Program-made: the position numbers and the translations under genes
Part shown: piece by piece, positions 1-8,521 of the stretch
Layout of the letters: each line of letters starts with the position of its first letter
Numbering within the stretch: position 1 is the stretch's first letter
Assembly (NCBI GenBank): GCA_020860575.1
Contig: JAJBUB010000061.1
Location: 1 to 47,106, forward strand
Source: Clostridiales bacterium
GTDB lineage: Bacteria; Bacillota; Clostridia; Oscillospirales; Oscillospiraceae
Direction: 5' to 3'
DNA length: 47,106 bases
The notes under the pieces: generated by a model
What the model was told of the DNA's origin: nothing
Seen by the model: only the letters and a program-made list of their open reading frames with translations
The model's database searches: none

Positions 1-65
1 TCATCTGGTAGAGCGCCACCTTGCCAAGGTGGAGGTAGCGAGTTCGAGCCTCGTCTTCCGCTCCA
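1..65 (+). tRNA. tRNA-Gly (GCC), 5' end cut off by the window
   Basis: The anticodon stem pairs CCACC with GGTGG around the loop TTGCCAA, giving anticodon GCC (Gly). The T arm and the 3' acceptor strand CTTCCGC follow, then discriminator T and an encoded CCA at 63-65. The first ten or so bases (acceptor 5' strand and start of the D arm) lie outside the window. Confidence 0.93.
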
Positions 66-68
66 AAT

Positions 69-101
69 GAAAACAGGAGCAATCAAGTTGCTCCTGTTTT
101 C
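69..101 (+). terminator. Perfect 14-bp hairpin between two tRNAs
   Basis: A 14-bp stem without mismatches (69-82 with 88-101) and a 5-nt loop sits four bases after the CCA of tRNA-Gly. The right arm carries four T but there is no long T tract after it. It could terminate the tRNA-Gly transcript or act as a processing hairpin between the two tRNAs. Confidence 0.6.
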
Positions 102-106
102 CATAT

Positions 107-178
107 GGCAACATAGCCAAGTGGTAAGGCGTGGGTCTGCAAAACCCTGATTCCCCGGTTCGAATCCGGGTGTTGCCT
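107..178 (+). tRNA. tRNA-Cys (GCA)
   Basis: Acceptor strands GGCAACA (107-113) and TGTTGCC (171-177) pair perfectly. The anticodon loop CTGCAAA gives anticodon GCA (Cys). The T arm is CCCGG-TTCGAAT-CCGGG. Discriminator is T at 178. CCA is not encoded, unlike the tRNA-Gly upstream, so it must be added after transcription. Confidence 0.95.
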
Positions 179-184
179 CTTTCG

Positions 185-218
185 ACCGGTTTCTGTCCTC
201 CGACAGAGGCCGGTTTTG
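185..218 (+). terminator. Terminator after tRNA-Cys
   Basis: A GC-rich stem of about 12 bp with two G-U pairs forms between 186-198 and 203-214 and is followed by TTTT. It lies just after the tRNA-Cys 3' end, so it most likely ends the tRNA transcript. Confidence 0.65.
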
Positions 219-273
219 TCTGCGTTTCCAAATGACCCTTCCCTCGTTTGGCGGCACTTCGTTAAAATCAACG

Positions 274-302
274 TTGAGATCCTGTGATTGCTGTGCTAAA
301 CA
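274..302 (+). promoter_or_regulatory. Sigma-A promoter of the esterase/ATP-grasp operon
   Basis: TTGAGA (274-279), a 17-bp spacer, then TAAACA (297-302) preceded by TGC, an extended -10. The predicted transcript starts near 309. A possible GTG start at 284 for the first esterase therefore lies inside the promoter, which supports the ATG at 350. Confidence 0.6.
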
Positions 303-349
303 TTGTAGGTACATGCGATGAAGCGATTGTACAGGAGGCAATTTCTGTT

Positions 350-1114
350 ATGATCGAAACCTGGGATATTCTCTTTCCCGCTCCCACCGGCCCGGAATCC
401 CGGCGGGCCTACGTCTACCTCCCCACCTCCTATGAGGAGATGCCGGAGCAGCGCTATCCCGTGCTCTATATGTTCGACGGCCACAACGTCTTTTTCGACG
501 AGGACGCCACCTATGGCAAGAGCTGGGGCATGGGCAAGTATCTGGACTATACCGACACGGAGCTGATCGTGGCTGCCGTGGAGTGCAACCACAGCCCCGA
601 CGGGGGCCGTCTGTCGGAGTATTCCCCCTTCACCTTCCGCGACCTCACCCTTGGCTCCATCCAGGGCCGGGGCAAGCACACCATGGACTGGTTTGTGGAG
701 GTGTTCAAGCCCCTCATCGACGGGAAATACCGCACCCTCCCCGACCGGGCCAACACCTTCCTGGGAGGCAGCTCCATGGGCGGACTGATGAGCCTGTACG
801 GGGTGCTTGCCTACAACAACGTGTTCTCCCGGGCGGCGGCCCTCTCCCCCTCCATCTGGTTCGCCACCGACCAGCTGGAGGACATGATCCTCAAGGCCCC
901 TCTTGACCCGGATACGGTGGTGTACATGGACTACGGCTCCCGTGAGATGAAGTTCCACCCCAACATGGCCCACCAGTTCGGCGAGGTCACCGCCATGCTG
1001 CTGGACCGGAGAGTGCTGCTCACCAGCCGCATCGTCCCCAGAGGCGACCACTGCGAGGCCTGCTGGGAGAAGCAGATCCCCTTTTTCCTCAACGTACTGC
1101 TGTACCGGCCCTGA
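350..1114 (+). CDS. Alpha/beta-hydrolase esterase (esterase D / PF00756-like)
   Basis: This 254-residue protein is probably a cytosolic serine hydrolase; no signal peptide is seen. The nucleophile elbow G-S-S-M-G puts the catalytic Ser at about residue 142, and a C-terminal GDH motif offers the His at about 234. The order strand, Ser elbow, late His fits the esterase D/enterochelin-esterase-like fold. ATG 350 is preferred because AGGAGG lies at 333-338 and the upstream in-frame GTG falls in the promoter. It is first of three genes; a second, different esterase and an ATP-grasp ligase follow. The family is fairly sure. The substrate is unknown; an acyl, peptide or ester bond made by the neighbouring ligase is only a guess. 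Confidence 0.85.
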   Translation: MIETWDILFPAPTGPESRRAYVYLPTSYEEMPEQRYPVLYMFDGHNVFFDEDATYGKSWGMGKYLDYTDTELIVAAVECNHSPDGGRLSEYSPFTFRDLTLGSIQGRGKHTMDWFVEVFKPLIDGKYRTLPDRANTFLGGSSMGGLMSLYGVLAYNNVFSRAAALSPSIWFATDQLEDMILKAPLDPDTVVYMDYGSREMKFHPNMAHQFGEVTAMLLDRRVLLTSRIVPRGDHCEACWEKQIPFFLNVLLYRP

Positions 1115-1160
1115 CCCGGCAGGCGCGGCGACCCACAACCCCACAGGGAGAGACAGAGAG

Positions 1161-1913
1161 ATGGAAACCAACTACTTTAAGGACTACAGCCCCGCCCTGG
1201 ACCGGGAGATGGAGTGCAAGCTCTACGGCCACGCCGGACGCCCGGTGATCTTTATCCCTTGCCAGGACGGGCGATTCTACGACTTTGAAAACTACAAGAT
1301 GACCGACGCCTGGGCCCCCTGGATCGAATCCGGCCAGGTCATGGTGCTGTCCATCGACACGCTGGACAAGGAGACCTGGTCCAATAAGAGCGGCGACCCC
1401 TACTGGCGCGCCCGCCGCCATGAGCAGTGGATGCGCTATATCACCGACGAGATAGTGCCCTTCCTCCGGGGTCTTGCCAACGAGCGCAACGGCTGGGAGG
1501 GGTATCCCGGCGTCATCGTCTTTGGGTGCAGCCTGGGAGCCACCCACGCCGCCAACCTGTTCTACCGCCGTCCCGACCTGTTTGACGGTCTGCTGGCCCT
1601 CAGCGGCATCTACACCGCCGACTACGGCTTTGACGGCTATATGGACGACGTGGTGTATCAGAACTCCCCCGTCCACTATATGGCCAATCTGCCGGCGGAT
1701 CACCCCTATATCGAGCTGTACAACCAGAAGAAGTCGGTGATCTGCGTGGGCCTGGGCAACTGGGAGCTGCCCAACTCCACCCGGCAGCTCCACGGCATCC
1801 TCCAGAGCAAGGGCATCCATACCTGGGTAGACTACTGGGGCTATGACTGCTGCCACGACTGGCCCTGGTGGTACAAGCAGGTGGCCTACTTCGTGCCCTG
1901 CCTGCTCAGCTGA
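1161..1913 (+). CDS. Second alpha/beta-hydrolase esterase (PF00756-like)
   Basis: A 250-residue serine hydrolase of the same broad fold as the upstream gene but clearly different in sequence. The nucleophile elbow is G-C-S-L-G (Ser about 124) and a C-terminal CCHDW motif gives a likely catalytic His at about 232. It has an unusually high aromatic content (many Tyr and Trp). No signal peptide is visible. GGGAG lies about 9 bases before ATG. It sits 46 bp after the first esterase and 60 bp before the ATP-grasp gene, on the same strand and with no terminator, so all three are probably one operon. Substrate unknown. Confidence 0.83.
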   Translation: METNYFKDYSPALDREMECKLYGHAGRPVIFIPCQDGRFYDFENYKMTDAWAPWIESGQVMVLSIDTLDKETWSNKSGDPYWRARRHEQWMRYITDEIVPFLRGLANERNGWEGYPGVIVFGCSLGATHAANLFYRRPDLFDGLLALSGIYTADYGFDGYMDDVVYQNSPVHYMANLPADHPYIELYNQKKSVICVGLGNWELPNSTRQLHGILQSKGIHTWVDYWGYDCCHDWPWWYKQVAYFVPCLLS

Positions 1914-1973
1914 ACCGGACGACCCGAACCATTCAACCATAAAAACCTGAGAAAATGAAAGCGAGCGATCCCT

Positions 1974-3167
1974 ATGAAAAACTTTATCTTCATCTCTCCC
2001 AACTTCCCCACCAACTACTGGCTGTTCTGCCGGGAGCTGAAGAAGAACGGAATGAACGTCCTGGGCATCGGCGACCAGCCGTATGACGAGCTGTCTGCCG
2101 ACCTGAAGGCCAGCCTGAACGAATACTACAAGGTGAGCAACCTGGAGAACTACGACGAGGTCTATCGTGCGGTGGCCTTTCTGATCTTCAAGCACGGCCC
2201 CATCGACTGGCTGGAGTCCAACAACGAGTACTGGCTGGAGCGGGACGCCAAGCTCCGCACCGCCTTCCATATCACCAGCGGTTTCCAGGTGGAGGATATG
2301 CCCCGCATCAAGTACAAGTCCAGGATGAAGACCTATTACCGCAAGGCGGGCATCCCTGTGGCTCGGTATCATCTGGTGGACACGGTGGAGGGCTGCAAGA
2401 ACTTCATCCGCCGGGTGAAGTACCCCGTCATCGTCAAGCCGGACAACGGCGTGGGGGCCTCTGACACCCACAAGCTGTCCAACGAGGAGGAGCTGAAGCG
2501 GTTCTTCGAGGTGAAGAACCCCGCCGTGACCTATATCATGGAGGAGTTCGTCCATGCGGAGGTCAACTCCTACGATGCCATTATCGACTCCAACGGAGAG
2601 CCTCTGTTTGAGACGGGCAACGTCACCCCCAATTCCATCATGGACATCGTCAACGACAACGACAACTCCATCTACTACATTCTCAAGGAGCTGCCGGAGG
2701 ACACCCGTGCCGCCGGTCGGGCCACCGTCAAGGCCTTCGGTGTCAAGAGCCGATTCGTCCACTTCGAGTTCTTCCGTCTCACCGAGGACCAGAAGAGCCT
2801 GGGCAAAAAGGGCCAGGTGGTGGCCCTGGAGGTCAATATGCGCCCCTGCGGCGGCTTCTCCCCGGATATGATGGACTTCGCCCACAGCACCGACGTGTAC
2901 AAGATCTGGGCTGACATGATTGCCTATGACAAGTCCTCCCTCCCGGAGGGAGAGCACTCCTTCTGCGCCTACGCAGGCCGCCGGGACGGCAAGGACTTCG
3001 TCTACAGCCACGCCGAAATCATGAGCAAGTACGCCGCCAACATGAAGATGGTGGGCCGCATCCCCGACGCCCTCGCCGACGCCATGGGCAACCAGATGTA
3101 TGTGGCCACCTTCCCCACTCAGGAGGCGCTGGACCAGTTCTATCAGGACGTGCTCCGGGTCAAGTGA
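1974..3167 (+). CDS. ATP-grasp domain ligase
   Basis: A 397-residue protein. The first ~115 residues look like a pre-ATP-grasp domain. The ATP-grasp core begins with a Lys-rich segment and VIVKPDNGVGAS (about 151-162), where Lys and the Gly-rich loop bind ATP. The Mg-binding motif ALEVNMRPCGG lies near 285, with the Glu and Asn typical of carboxylate-amine ligases. Such enzymes activate a carboxylate as acyl phosphate and join it to an amine or thiol. The ribosome binding site is weak (GAAAGCGAG). It is the last gene of the cassette with two esterases, so ligation followed or reversed by ester or amide hydrolysis is a reasonable inference. The acceptor and donor cannot be read from the sequence. 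Confidence 0.85.
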   Translation: MKNFIFISPNFPTNYWLFCRELKKNGMNVLGIGDQPYDELSADLKASLNEYYKVSNLENYDEVYRAVAFLIFKHGPIDWLESNNEYWLERDAKLRTAFHITSGFQVEDMPRIKYKSRMKTYYRKAGIPVARYHLVDTVEGCKNFIRRVKYPVIVKPDNGVGASDTHKLSNEEELKRFFEVKNPAVTYIMEEFVHAEVNSYDAIIDSNGEPLFETGNVTPNSIMDIVNDNDNSIYYILKELPEDTRAAGRATVKAFGVKSRFVHFEFFRLTEDQKSLGKKGQVVALEVNMRPCGGFSPDMMDFAHSTDVYKIWADMIAYDKSSLPEGEHSFCAYAGRRDGKDFVYSHAEIMSKYAANMKMVGRIPDALADAMGNQMYVATFPTQEALDQFYQDVLRVK

Positions 3168-3182
3168 GGATACGGAAAATGC

Positions 3183-3223
3183 AGCAGCACCCCCGACGAT
3201 CTCCGTCAGGGGTGTTGCTTTTT
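3183..3223 (+). terminator. Terminator of the esterase/ATP-grasp operon
   Basis: The left arm AGCACCCC-C-GACG pairs with CGTC-A-GGGGTGTT, with one mismatch and one G-U pair, and is followed by GCTTTTTG. It lies 16 bp after the ATP-grasp stop and just before the convergent M20 gene. Confidence 0.75.
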
Positions 3224-3234
3224 GCTGCCAAATC

Positions 3235-4452
3235 TCAGGCGTTTGATCCGGTTTCATACTCCGTCAGATAATCCACAGCGATCCTGGCGTGGAGGGCGGC
3301 AGCCACGGGCAAAGCCTGCTCTGACACCCGGAACTGAGGGGTGTGGGAGCGCCACCGCTCCGGCCAGGCCGGGTCCGCCGTCCCCAGTTGGAAGTAGCAG
3401 CCCGGGACCTGGTGGCTGAAATAGCCGAAGTCGTCCGTTCCCATGGATGGCTCTGTACCCACATGGACGTTTTCCGCCCCCAGCAGCCCGGCGGCGCTCC
3501 GTCGCACCAGCCGGGTCATGGCGGAGTCGTTTCGGACGCCGGGATAGCTCTCCTCAATGACCACCTCCGCCTGACAACCCATGGCCCTGGCGACAGTCTC
3601 CACCATCTCCCGGAACAGGGCGGTGATCTCCCGTCTCCGGGTATCCCCCAGGGTGCGGATGATACCGGTGAGCCGGGCCTCCGTATCCAGCACATTCCCC
3701 GCCACGCCGCTGTGGAAGGTGCCTACCGAAATGACCACCGGCTCCGTGGGAGCCGTTCTCCGGCTGACCAGGGTCTGGATGGCGGTGACGATCTGAGCGC
3801 CCGCCACGATCACGTCGTCCCCCTCGTGGGGCTTCGCCCCGTGGGCCCCCCGGCCCCGGAGGATGATCGTAAAGGGGTTGGAGGCCGCGCAGATGCGCCC
3901 CTCCATCACCGAGATCTCCCCTGTGGGGAGCTGGCTGTCACAGTGGATGCCGAAGACGGCGTCCACATGGGGCTGCTCCATGCACCCGTCCCGTATCATG
4001 AGCTGTGCGCCCCCGTCCCCCTCCTCGTTGGGCTGGAAAAAGAACTTCACATTTCCCGGCAGCTCCTCCCGGTGGGCGGCCAGGAGCTGGGCGGCTCCCA
4101 GCAGGGCGGCGGTGTGGAAGTCATGTCCGCAGGCGTGCATGACCCCCTCGTTCTGAGACGCCCAGGGCAGGCCGCTCTCCTCCCGGATGGGCAGGGCGTC
4201 CAGCTCCGCCCGGATGGCCACCGTCCTGCCCGGCCTGCCGCCCCGGAGCAAGCCCACGATGCCCGTATCCGCCACGCGCTGGGCCTCCAGCCCCATGGCC
4301 AGCAGCCGCCGCTCCACCAGGACGGAGGTAGCATGCTCCTGCCGTCCCAACTCCGGGTTCTGATGGATGATGCGGTACAGATCCCTCATCTTACCGGATA
4401 GCGCCTCCGCCTCCTGTCTCAGCGTATCGTTGCCTATCCCTTCGCCGTTCAT
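3235..4452 (-). CDS. M20-family amidohydrolase (N-acyl-amino-acid / hippurate hydrolase type)
   Basis: A 405-residue cytosolic metallohydrolase that would cleave N-acyl or N-aminoacyl amide bonds. Metal-binding features of family M20D are in order: HACGHDFH at about 104-111, the catalytic Glu in NEEGD at about 139, GIHCD at about 165, and a late His in GTDDFGYFSHQ near 370. A dimerisation domain containing GRGAHGA is inserted in the middle, as usual. AAGGAG lies 9 bases before ATG. It has its own promoter (4491-4519) and converges on the ATP-grasp operon. Exact substrate (acetyl, benzoyl or indole-acyl amino acids) is not predictable. Confidence 0.93.
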   Translation of the reverse strand: MNGEGIGNDTLRQEAEALSGKMRDLYRIIHQNPELGRQEHATSVLVERRLLAMGLEAQRVADTGIVGLLRGGRPGRTVAIRAELDALPIREESGLPWASQNEGVMHACGHDFHTAALLGAAQLLAAHREELPGNVKFFFQPNEEGDGGAQLMIRDGCMEQPHVDAVFGIHCDSQLPTGEISVMEGRICAASNPFTIILRGRGAHGAKPHEGDDVIVAGAQIVTAIQTLVSRRTAPTEPVVISVGTFHSGVAGNVLDTEARLTGIIRTLGDTRRREITALFREMVETVARAMGCQAEVVIEESYPGVRNDSAMTRLVRRSAAGLLGAENVHVGTEPSMGTDDFGYFSHQVPGCYFQLGTADPAWPERWRSHTPQFRVSEQALPVAAALHARIAVDYLTEYETGSNA

Positions 4453-4490
4453 GTCTCCACGCTCCTTACAGACGCACGAAATAATGATTT

Positions 4491-4519
4491 ATTTTATCAC
4501 GCTTTCCACATTTCATCAA
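4491..4519 (-). promoter_or_regulatory. Promoter of the M20 amidohydrolase
   Basis: Read on the minus strand: TTGATG (4514-4519), 17-bp spacer, TAAAAT (4491-4496), with TGA before the -10, an extended -10. It sits between the ftsH terminator and the M20 start. Confidence 0.65.
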
Positions 4520-4553
4520 GTCCCTGACCCGTCCGTCATCAAATTTTGAGGCC

Positions 4554-4589
4554 AAAAAGCACCGGCTCGCCAGTTGCAAGCCGGTGCTT
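4554..4589 (-). terminator. Terminator of the gdpP-ftsH block
   Basis: A perfect 11-bp stem AAGCACCGGCT/AGCCGGTGCTT with an 11-nt loop. On the minus strand it is followed by TTTTTGG. It lies about 40 bp past the ftsH stop. Confidence 0.8.
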
Positions 4590-4626
4590 TGCGCCGTATG
4601 ATCGCTCTGCCTGTTTTCCCGGCAGG

Positions 4627-6543
4627 TCAGGACGGGAGAGACGGTCCGTCGCTCCCGGATCCGTCCGCCTCTGTCTCGCCGAACCGGGAGAGGACATCCC
4701 CCTCCGGGGCGTGCTCCGCCTCCGGGTGGAACACCCGCTCGAACTCCAGGGCGGACATCGTCTCGTGCTCCAGCAGGAACCGGGCGGTCTGCTCCAGGGC
4801 GTCCCGGTGCTCCTCCAGAATGGAGCGGCACCGCTGCCCCGCTTGGTCGAGAATGGCCCGGACCTCCTGATCGATGGCGGCGGCGCTCTCCTCGGAGTAG
4901 CTCCGCTCCTGGCCCATGGAGCGGCCCAAAAAGACCTCGTTGCTGGCCGAGCCGTAGACCGCGGCCCCCAGCCGCTGGCTCATGCCGTACTTCGCCACCA
5001 TGCTGTGAGCGATCTGGGTGGCCCGTTGGAGGTCGCTGGAGGCCCCGGTAGACACGTCCCCCAGCACCAGCTCCTCCGCCGTGCGCCCGCCCAGCAGGCC
5101 CACGATCTCCTCCTCCAAGGCCCGCTTGCTCTGGTAGGGCCGGTCCTCCTGGGGCAGAGCGATGGTCATGCCCCCCGCCCGGCCTCTGGGGACAATGGTG
5201 ATCTGATGCACCGGGTCCTGGGTGGGAAGGAACCGCATGGTCACCGCATGGCCCGCCTCGTGATAGGCGGTGAGCCGCCGGGCCTGGGGGGTGACCACCT
5301 GGCTCTTTTTTTCCGGTCCGGCGATGACCTTGATCATGGCCTCGTGGAGGTCTGCCATGGAAATAAAGGGCTTGTCCCGGCGGGCGGCCAGGAGCGCGCC
5401 CTCGTTCATCAGGTTTTCCAGGTCGGCCCCGGTGAAACCGCCGGTGGCGCGGGCGATGACGCTGAGATCCACATCCTCCCCCAGAGGCTTTTTCCGAGAG
5501 TGTACCTTCAAAATGCTCTCCCGGTCCCGGATGTCCGGATAACCCACATAGATTTGCCGGTCGAACCGGCCGGGGCGCAGCAGCGCCGGGTCCAGGATGT
5601 CCTGCCGGTTGGTAGCCGCCATGACGATAACGCCGGAGTTGCCCGCAAAGCCGTCCATCTCCACCAGGAGCTGATTCAGGGTCTGCTCCCGCTCGTCGTG
5701 GCCGCCGCCCAGACCGGTGCCTCTCTGACGGCCTACGGCGTCGATCTCGTCGATAAAGACGATGGCCGGGGCGGTCTTTTTCGCCTCGCTGAACAGGTCC
5801 CGGACACGGCTGGCGCCCACGCCCACATACAGCTCCACAAAGTCAGAACCGGAGATGGACAGAAAGCGGACCTCCGCCTCTCCCGCTACTGCCTTAGCCA
5901 GCAAGGTCTTGCCGGTACCGGGAGGTCCCACCAGCAGGATGCCCTTGGGGATGCGCGCCCCCAGACGGTTGAACTTCTCCGGGTCACGGAGAAACTCCAC
6001 CACCTCCTGAAGCTCCGCCTTTTCCTCCTCCGCGCCGGCCACGTCATCAAAGGTGACCTTGGGGGCATCCGGGTCGTCGTTGCTCACTGTCCGGGCCTTG
6101 CCGAACGGGGCGGGACCCGCCCCCGGGCCCCCCAGCGGACGGGTCATCAGCCAGAACAGCAGCACGATCGCCCCCACCGTCACCAGGGAGGGCAGCATCG
6201 ACACCCACCAGGGGGTGCTGGTGTCGGGATAATAGTAGTACTGGGTGATGATCCCATCTGCCGTCTGCTCTTTGACCAGGTCGTTCAGGTCCTGGTAAAA
6301 GGTATCAAAGTCATGAATTTCGCAGGTGACGGTGGTCTCCCCGTTCACAGCCTCCTTCAGCGTCAGCTCCACCTCGTTGTCCCGGACGGAGAACTGCTCC
6401 ACCTGCTCCTGCTGGAACAGCTGGACCATTCGGCTGTAGCTGATCCCCTCCGGCTCCTCCCAGTCGGACAGCACGCTGACCAGGGAGAAGATGATGCACA
6501 GCAGCACCAGATAGGACAGGGCAGTGCGGTAGGGTCTGTTCAT
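4627..6543 (-). CDS. ftsH: ATP-dependent zinc metalloprotease FtsH
   Basis: A 638-residue membrane-anchored AAA+ protease that degrades damaged or regulatory membrane and cytosolic proteins. One membrane helix lies at about 9-26, an extracytoplasmic domain follows, and a second helix is at about 118-138. The AAA module has Walker A GPPGTGKT (about 206-213), Walker [10 protein letters not shown] and the arginine-finger motif LRPGRFDR. The zinc site HEAGH is at about 427-431, and the third ligand is expected in the [12 protein letters not shown] region. The C-terminal tail is acidic. AGGAAG precedes ATG. It is the last gene of the block, downstream of tilS and hpt, an arrangement common in Firmicutes, and ends at a strong terminator. 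Confidence 0.97.
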   Translation of the reverse strand: MNRPYRTALSYLVLLCIIFSLVSVLSDWEEPEGISYSRMVQLFQQEQVEQFSVRDNEVELTLKEAVNGETTVTCEIHDFDTFYQDLNDLVKEQTADGIITQYYYYPDTSTPWWVSMLPSLVTVGAIVLLFWLMTRPLGGPGAGPAPFGKARTVSNDDPDAPKVTFDDVAGAEEEKAELQEVVEFLRDPEKFNRLGARIPKGILLVGPPGTGKTLLAKAVAGEAEVRFLSISGSDFVELYVGVGASRVRDLFSEAKKTAPAIVFIDEIDAVGRQRGTGLGGGHDEREQTLNQLLVEMDGFAGNSGVIVMAATNRQDILDPALLRPGRFDRQIYVGYPDIRDRESILKVHSRKKPLGEDVDLSVIARATGGFTGADLENLMNEGALLAARRDKPFISMADLHEAMIKVIAGPEKKSQVVTPQARRLTAYHEAGHAVTMRFLPTQDPVHQITIVPRGRAGGMTIALPQEDRPYQSKRALEEEIVGLLGGRTAEELVLGDVSTGASSDLQRATQIAHSMVAKYGMSQRLGAAVYGSASNEVFLGRSMGQERSYSEESAAAIDQEVRAILDQAGQRCRSILEEHRDALEQTARFLLEHETMSALEFERVFHPEAEHAPEGDVLSRFGETEADGSGSDGPSLPS

Positions 6544-6582
6544 TGGCTCACTTCCTCATGGGGTGATGACCCCGCTGCATTT

Positions 6583-7128
6583 TTACTCGTAGATCTCCGG
6601 CTTCAGAATGCCGATATAGGGCAGATTTCGGTACTTTTCCGCATAATCCAGGCCGTATCCAACCACGAAGGCGTCAGGCACCAGGAATCCATAGTAGTCC
6701 GCCGTCACCGGCTTGGTACGCCGCTCCGGCTTGTCCAGCAGAGTGCAGATGCGGATGGAGGCCGCATTTCGCACGGAGAGCACCTTTTTCAGGTAATCCA
6801 TGGTGTTGCCGGAGTCCAAAATATCCTCCACCAGAATGACGTGCGCTCCGTTGATGGTGTCAGACAGGTCCTTCTTGATCTCGATCTGGCCGCTGGAGCT
6901 GGTCCCCTTCCCGTAGGAGGAGACAGACATAAAGTCCATCCGGCAGGGAATGGTGATATACCGGCTCAGGTCGGCCATAAACACATAGCAGCCCCGGAGG
7001 ATGCCCACCAGCACCACGTCCTCCTTGTCCTCATAGTCTTTGGAGATCTGCGCGCCCAGCTCCGCCACTCTGCGCTGGAGCTGCTTCTCGCTGTACAGCA
7101 CCTCGGCGATGTCCTGATCCATACCCAT
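6583..7128 (-). CDS. hpt: Hypoxanthine phosphoribosyltransferase
   Basis: A 181-residue purine-salvage enzyme converting hypoxanthine or guanine plus PRPP to IMP or GMP. The PRPP loop VLVEDILDSGNTM is at about 96-108, with the paired acidic residues that hold Mg-PRPP. The C-terminal FVVGYGLDYAEKYRNLPYIG segment is characteristic of HPRT. An AAAGGA motif lies about 10 bases before ATG; a second in-frame ATG is at codon 3. The tilS stop ends 1 bp upstream, so the two genes are probably translationally coupled. The tilS-hpt-ftsH order is conserved in many Firmicutes. Confidence 0.96.
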   Translation of the reverse strand: MGMDQDIAEVLYSEKQLQRRVAELGAQISKDYEDKEDVVLVGILRGCYVFMADLSRYITIPCRMDFMSVSSYGKGTSSSGQIEIKKDLSDTINGAHVILVEDILDSGNTMDYLKKVLSVRNAASIRICTLLDKPERRTKPVTADYYGFLVPDAFVVGYGLDYAEKYRNLPYIGILKPEIYE

Positions 7129-7129
7129 G

Positions 7130-8521
7130 TCAGTCTCTTTCCTTTCTGTCTTGATTTTGTATCATGATCTGCCAGGCCCCGCTGCCCGGCTGGGGAATCC
7201 AACTTGTATCTGTACCCAGGCCCAGGACAGCGGCCACTTGGCCCTCCGCCTCCAGCACCAGGCAATGTTCCCGGCGCTCCCTGGGGATTTTTTTCTCGAT
7301 GAGCAGCTTTTTCAGCCGTTTCCGGCACTGTCCGGGCAGCTGTATCCGGTCGCCCGGCTGTCTTGGCCGGAGGAGCAGCGTCCCCTCCGGGGGACGCAGG
7401 TAGAGGCTCCCGGCCTCCGGCGTCTCCAGGCAGAGGCGCTCCCGGCATATCACGGTTAGGCCAAGGGGCGGAAGCGCCGCTTTCTCTCCCGGAGCCAGCT
7501 CCACCGGCTCCGGCTCGTCAAGGGGCGGCCGTTCCGCTGTGACCATCAGCCGGTCATAGACCCGCAGGCCACGCAGCCCGGCAGTCAGATCGCATTGAGC
7601 GGAAGGGGCCTCCCCCGCCCCCAAAGCCAGCAGCCGCCTCCGCTGCTCCCAGGGCAGCACCGCCCCAGGGCGAACCGTCTCCGCCATCTGCTGCACCAGT
7701 CGGAGTGCGACCGCCTCCGGCTGGGCCAGGAGGTCATCTACCGAGACGGACACCCCCTCTGGCTCCTGCCGGAGCAGCTGCGCCCCCCGCTCCCGGACCA
7801 GGCCGGAGAGACATTCCTCGTCCAGCCGCAGGCTCTCCGCCGTCCGGCCCAGGGTGGGGACCAGATTGGGGTTCCGCTCCTGCAATAACGGCATCACCTG
7901 ATGCCGGATGAAGTTGCGGGTATAGGCGGTGTCGCGGTTACTCTCGTCCTCCCGCCAGGGAACGCCGTTGGCCCGGGCGTAGTCGGTCAGCTCCTGCCGG
8001 GTAATTTCCAGCAGGGGGCGGATGAGCTTCCCCCTTCTGGGTGGGATGCCCCCCAGCCCCCGGAGGCCGGAGCCCCGGAGCAGGTGAAGCAGCAGCGTCT
8101 CCGCATTGTCCTCCGCCTGGTGGGCGGTGGCGATCCAGTCCGCCCCCAGCGCCCCGGCGCAGTTCTCCAGAAAGGCATAGCGCAGGAAACGGGCGGCCTC
8201 CTCGGTGGTCTCCCCCGTCTCCCGGACACGGGCAGGCACATCTCCCCGTCCGGTGCGGACGGGGATGCTCCGCTCTCTGCACCAGTGGCAGACAAAGTCC
8301 ACGTCCTCCGCTGCGCTCTCCCGCAGCCCGTGGTCAAAGGTGGCCGCCGTCAGGGAAAAGCCCTCCCGCTGACTCCACCGCCACAGCAGATGGAGCAGAG
8401 CCATGGAGTCCACGCCCCCGGAGACGGCGCAGAGGACGGTATCTCCCCGCTCCAGAGGAAACCCCATCCGGCGGCAATAGCCCTCCACCCGGCGCTCCAG
8501 GCTCACTCCTGATGCTTCCAT
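7130..8521 (-). CDS. tilS: tRNA(Ile)-lysidine synthetase TilS
   Basis: A 463-residue protein that modifies C34 of the minor tRNA-Ile (CAU) to lysidine, so that it reads AUA. The N-type ATP pyrophosphatase P-loop SGGVDS is at about 31-36, followed by a TilS N-terminal domain with GLRESAAEDVDFV and HQAEDNAETLLL segments. A C-terminal TilS substrate-binding domain ends in LPGQCRKRLKKLLIEKKIPRE and VLGLGTD motifs. ATG 8521 overlaps the end of dnaB by 19 bp. No clear ribosome binding site precedes it, so coupling to dnaB translation is likely; a GTG start shortly downstream is possible. A further upstream ATG at 8557 lies deeper in dnaB and is unlikely. Confidence 0.93.
   Translation of the reverse strand: MEASGVSLERRVEGYCRRMGFPLERGDTVLCAVSGGVDSMALLHLLWRWSQREGFSLTAATFDHGLRESAAEDVDFVCHWCRERSIPVRTGRGDVPARVRETGETTEEAARFLRYAFLENCAGALGADWIATAHQAEDNAETLLLHLLRGSGLRGLGGIPPRRGKLIRPLLEITRQELTDYARANGVPWREDESNRDTAYTRNFIRHQVMPLLQERNPNLVPTLGRTAESLRLDEECLSGLVRERGAQLLRQEPEGVSVSVDDLLAQPEAVALRLVQQMAETVRPGAVLPWEQRRRLLALGAGEAPSAQCDLTAGLRGLRVYDRLMVTAERPPLDEPEPVELAPGEKAALPPLGLTVICRERLCLETPEAGSLYLRPPEGTLLLRPRQPGDRIQLPGQCRKRLKKLLIEKKIPRERREHCLVLEAEGQVAAVLGLGTDTSWIPQPGSGAWQIMIQNQDRKERD

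Noticed and set aside
1089-3257. 722-codon minus-strand open frame opposite the esterase and ATP-grasp genes
   Set aside because: It is antisense to two well-supported genes, is rich in Val, Gly, His and Leu typical of GC-rich shadow frames, and has no domain that I recognise.
4546-7167. 873-codon plus-strand open frame opposite ftsH and hpt
   Set aside because: Antisense to clear ftsH and hpt with all their motifs. Composition is that of a shadow frame.
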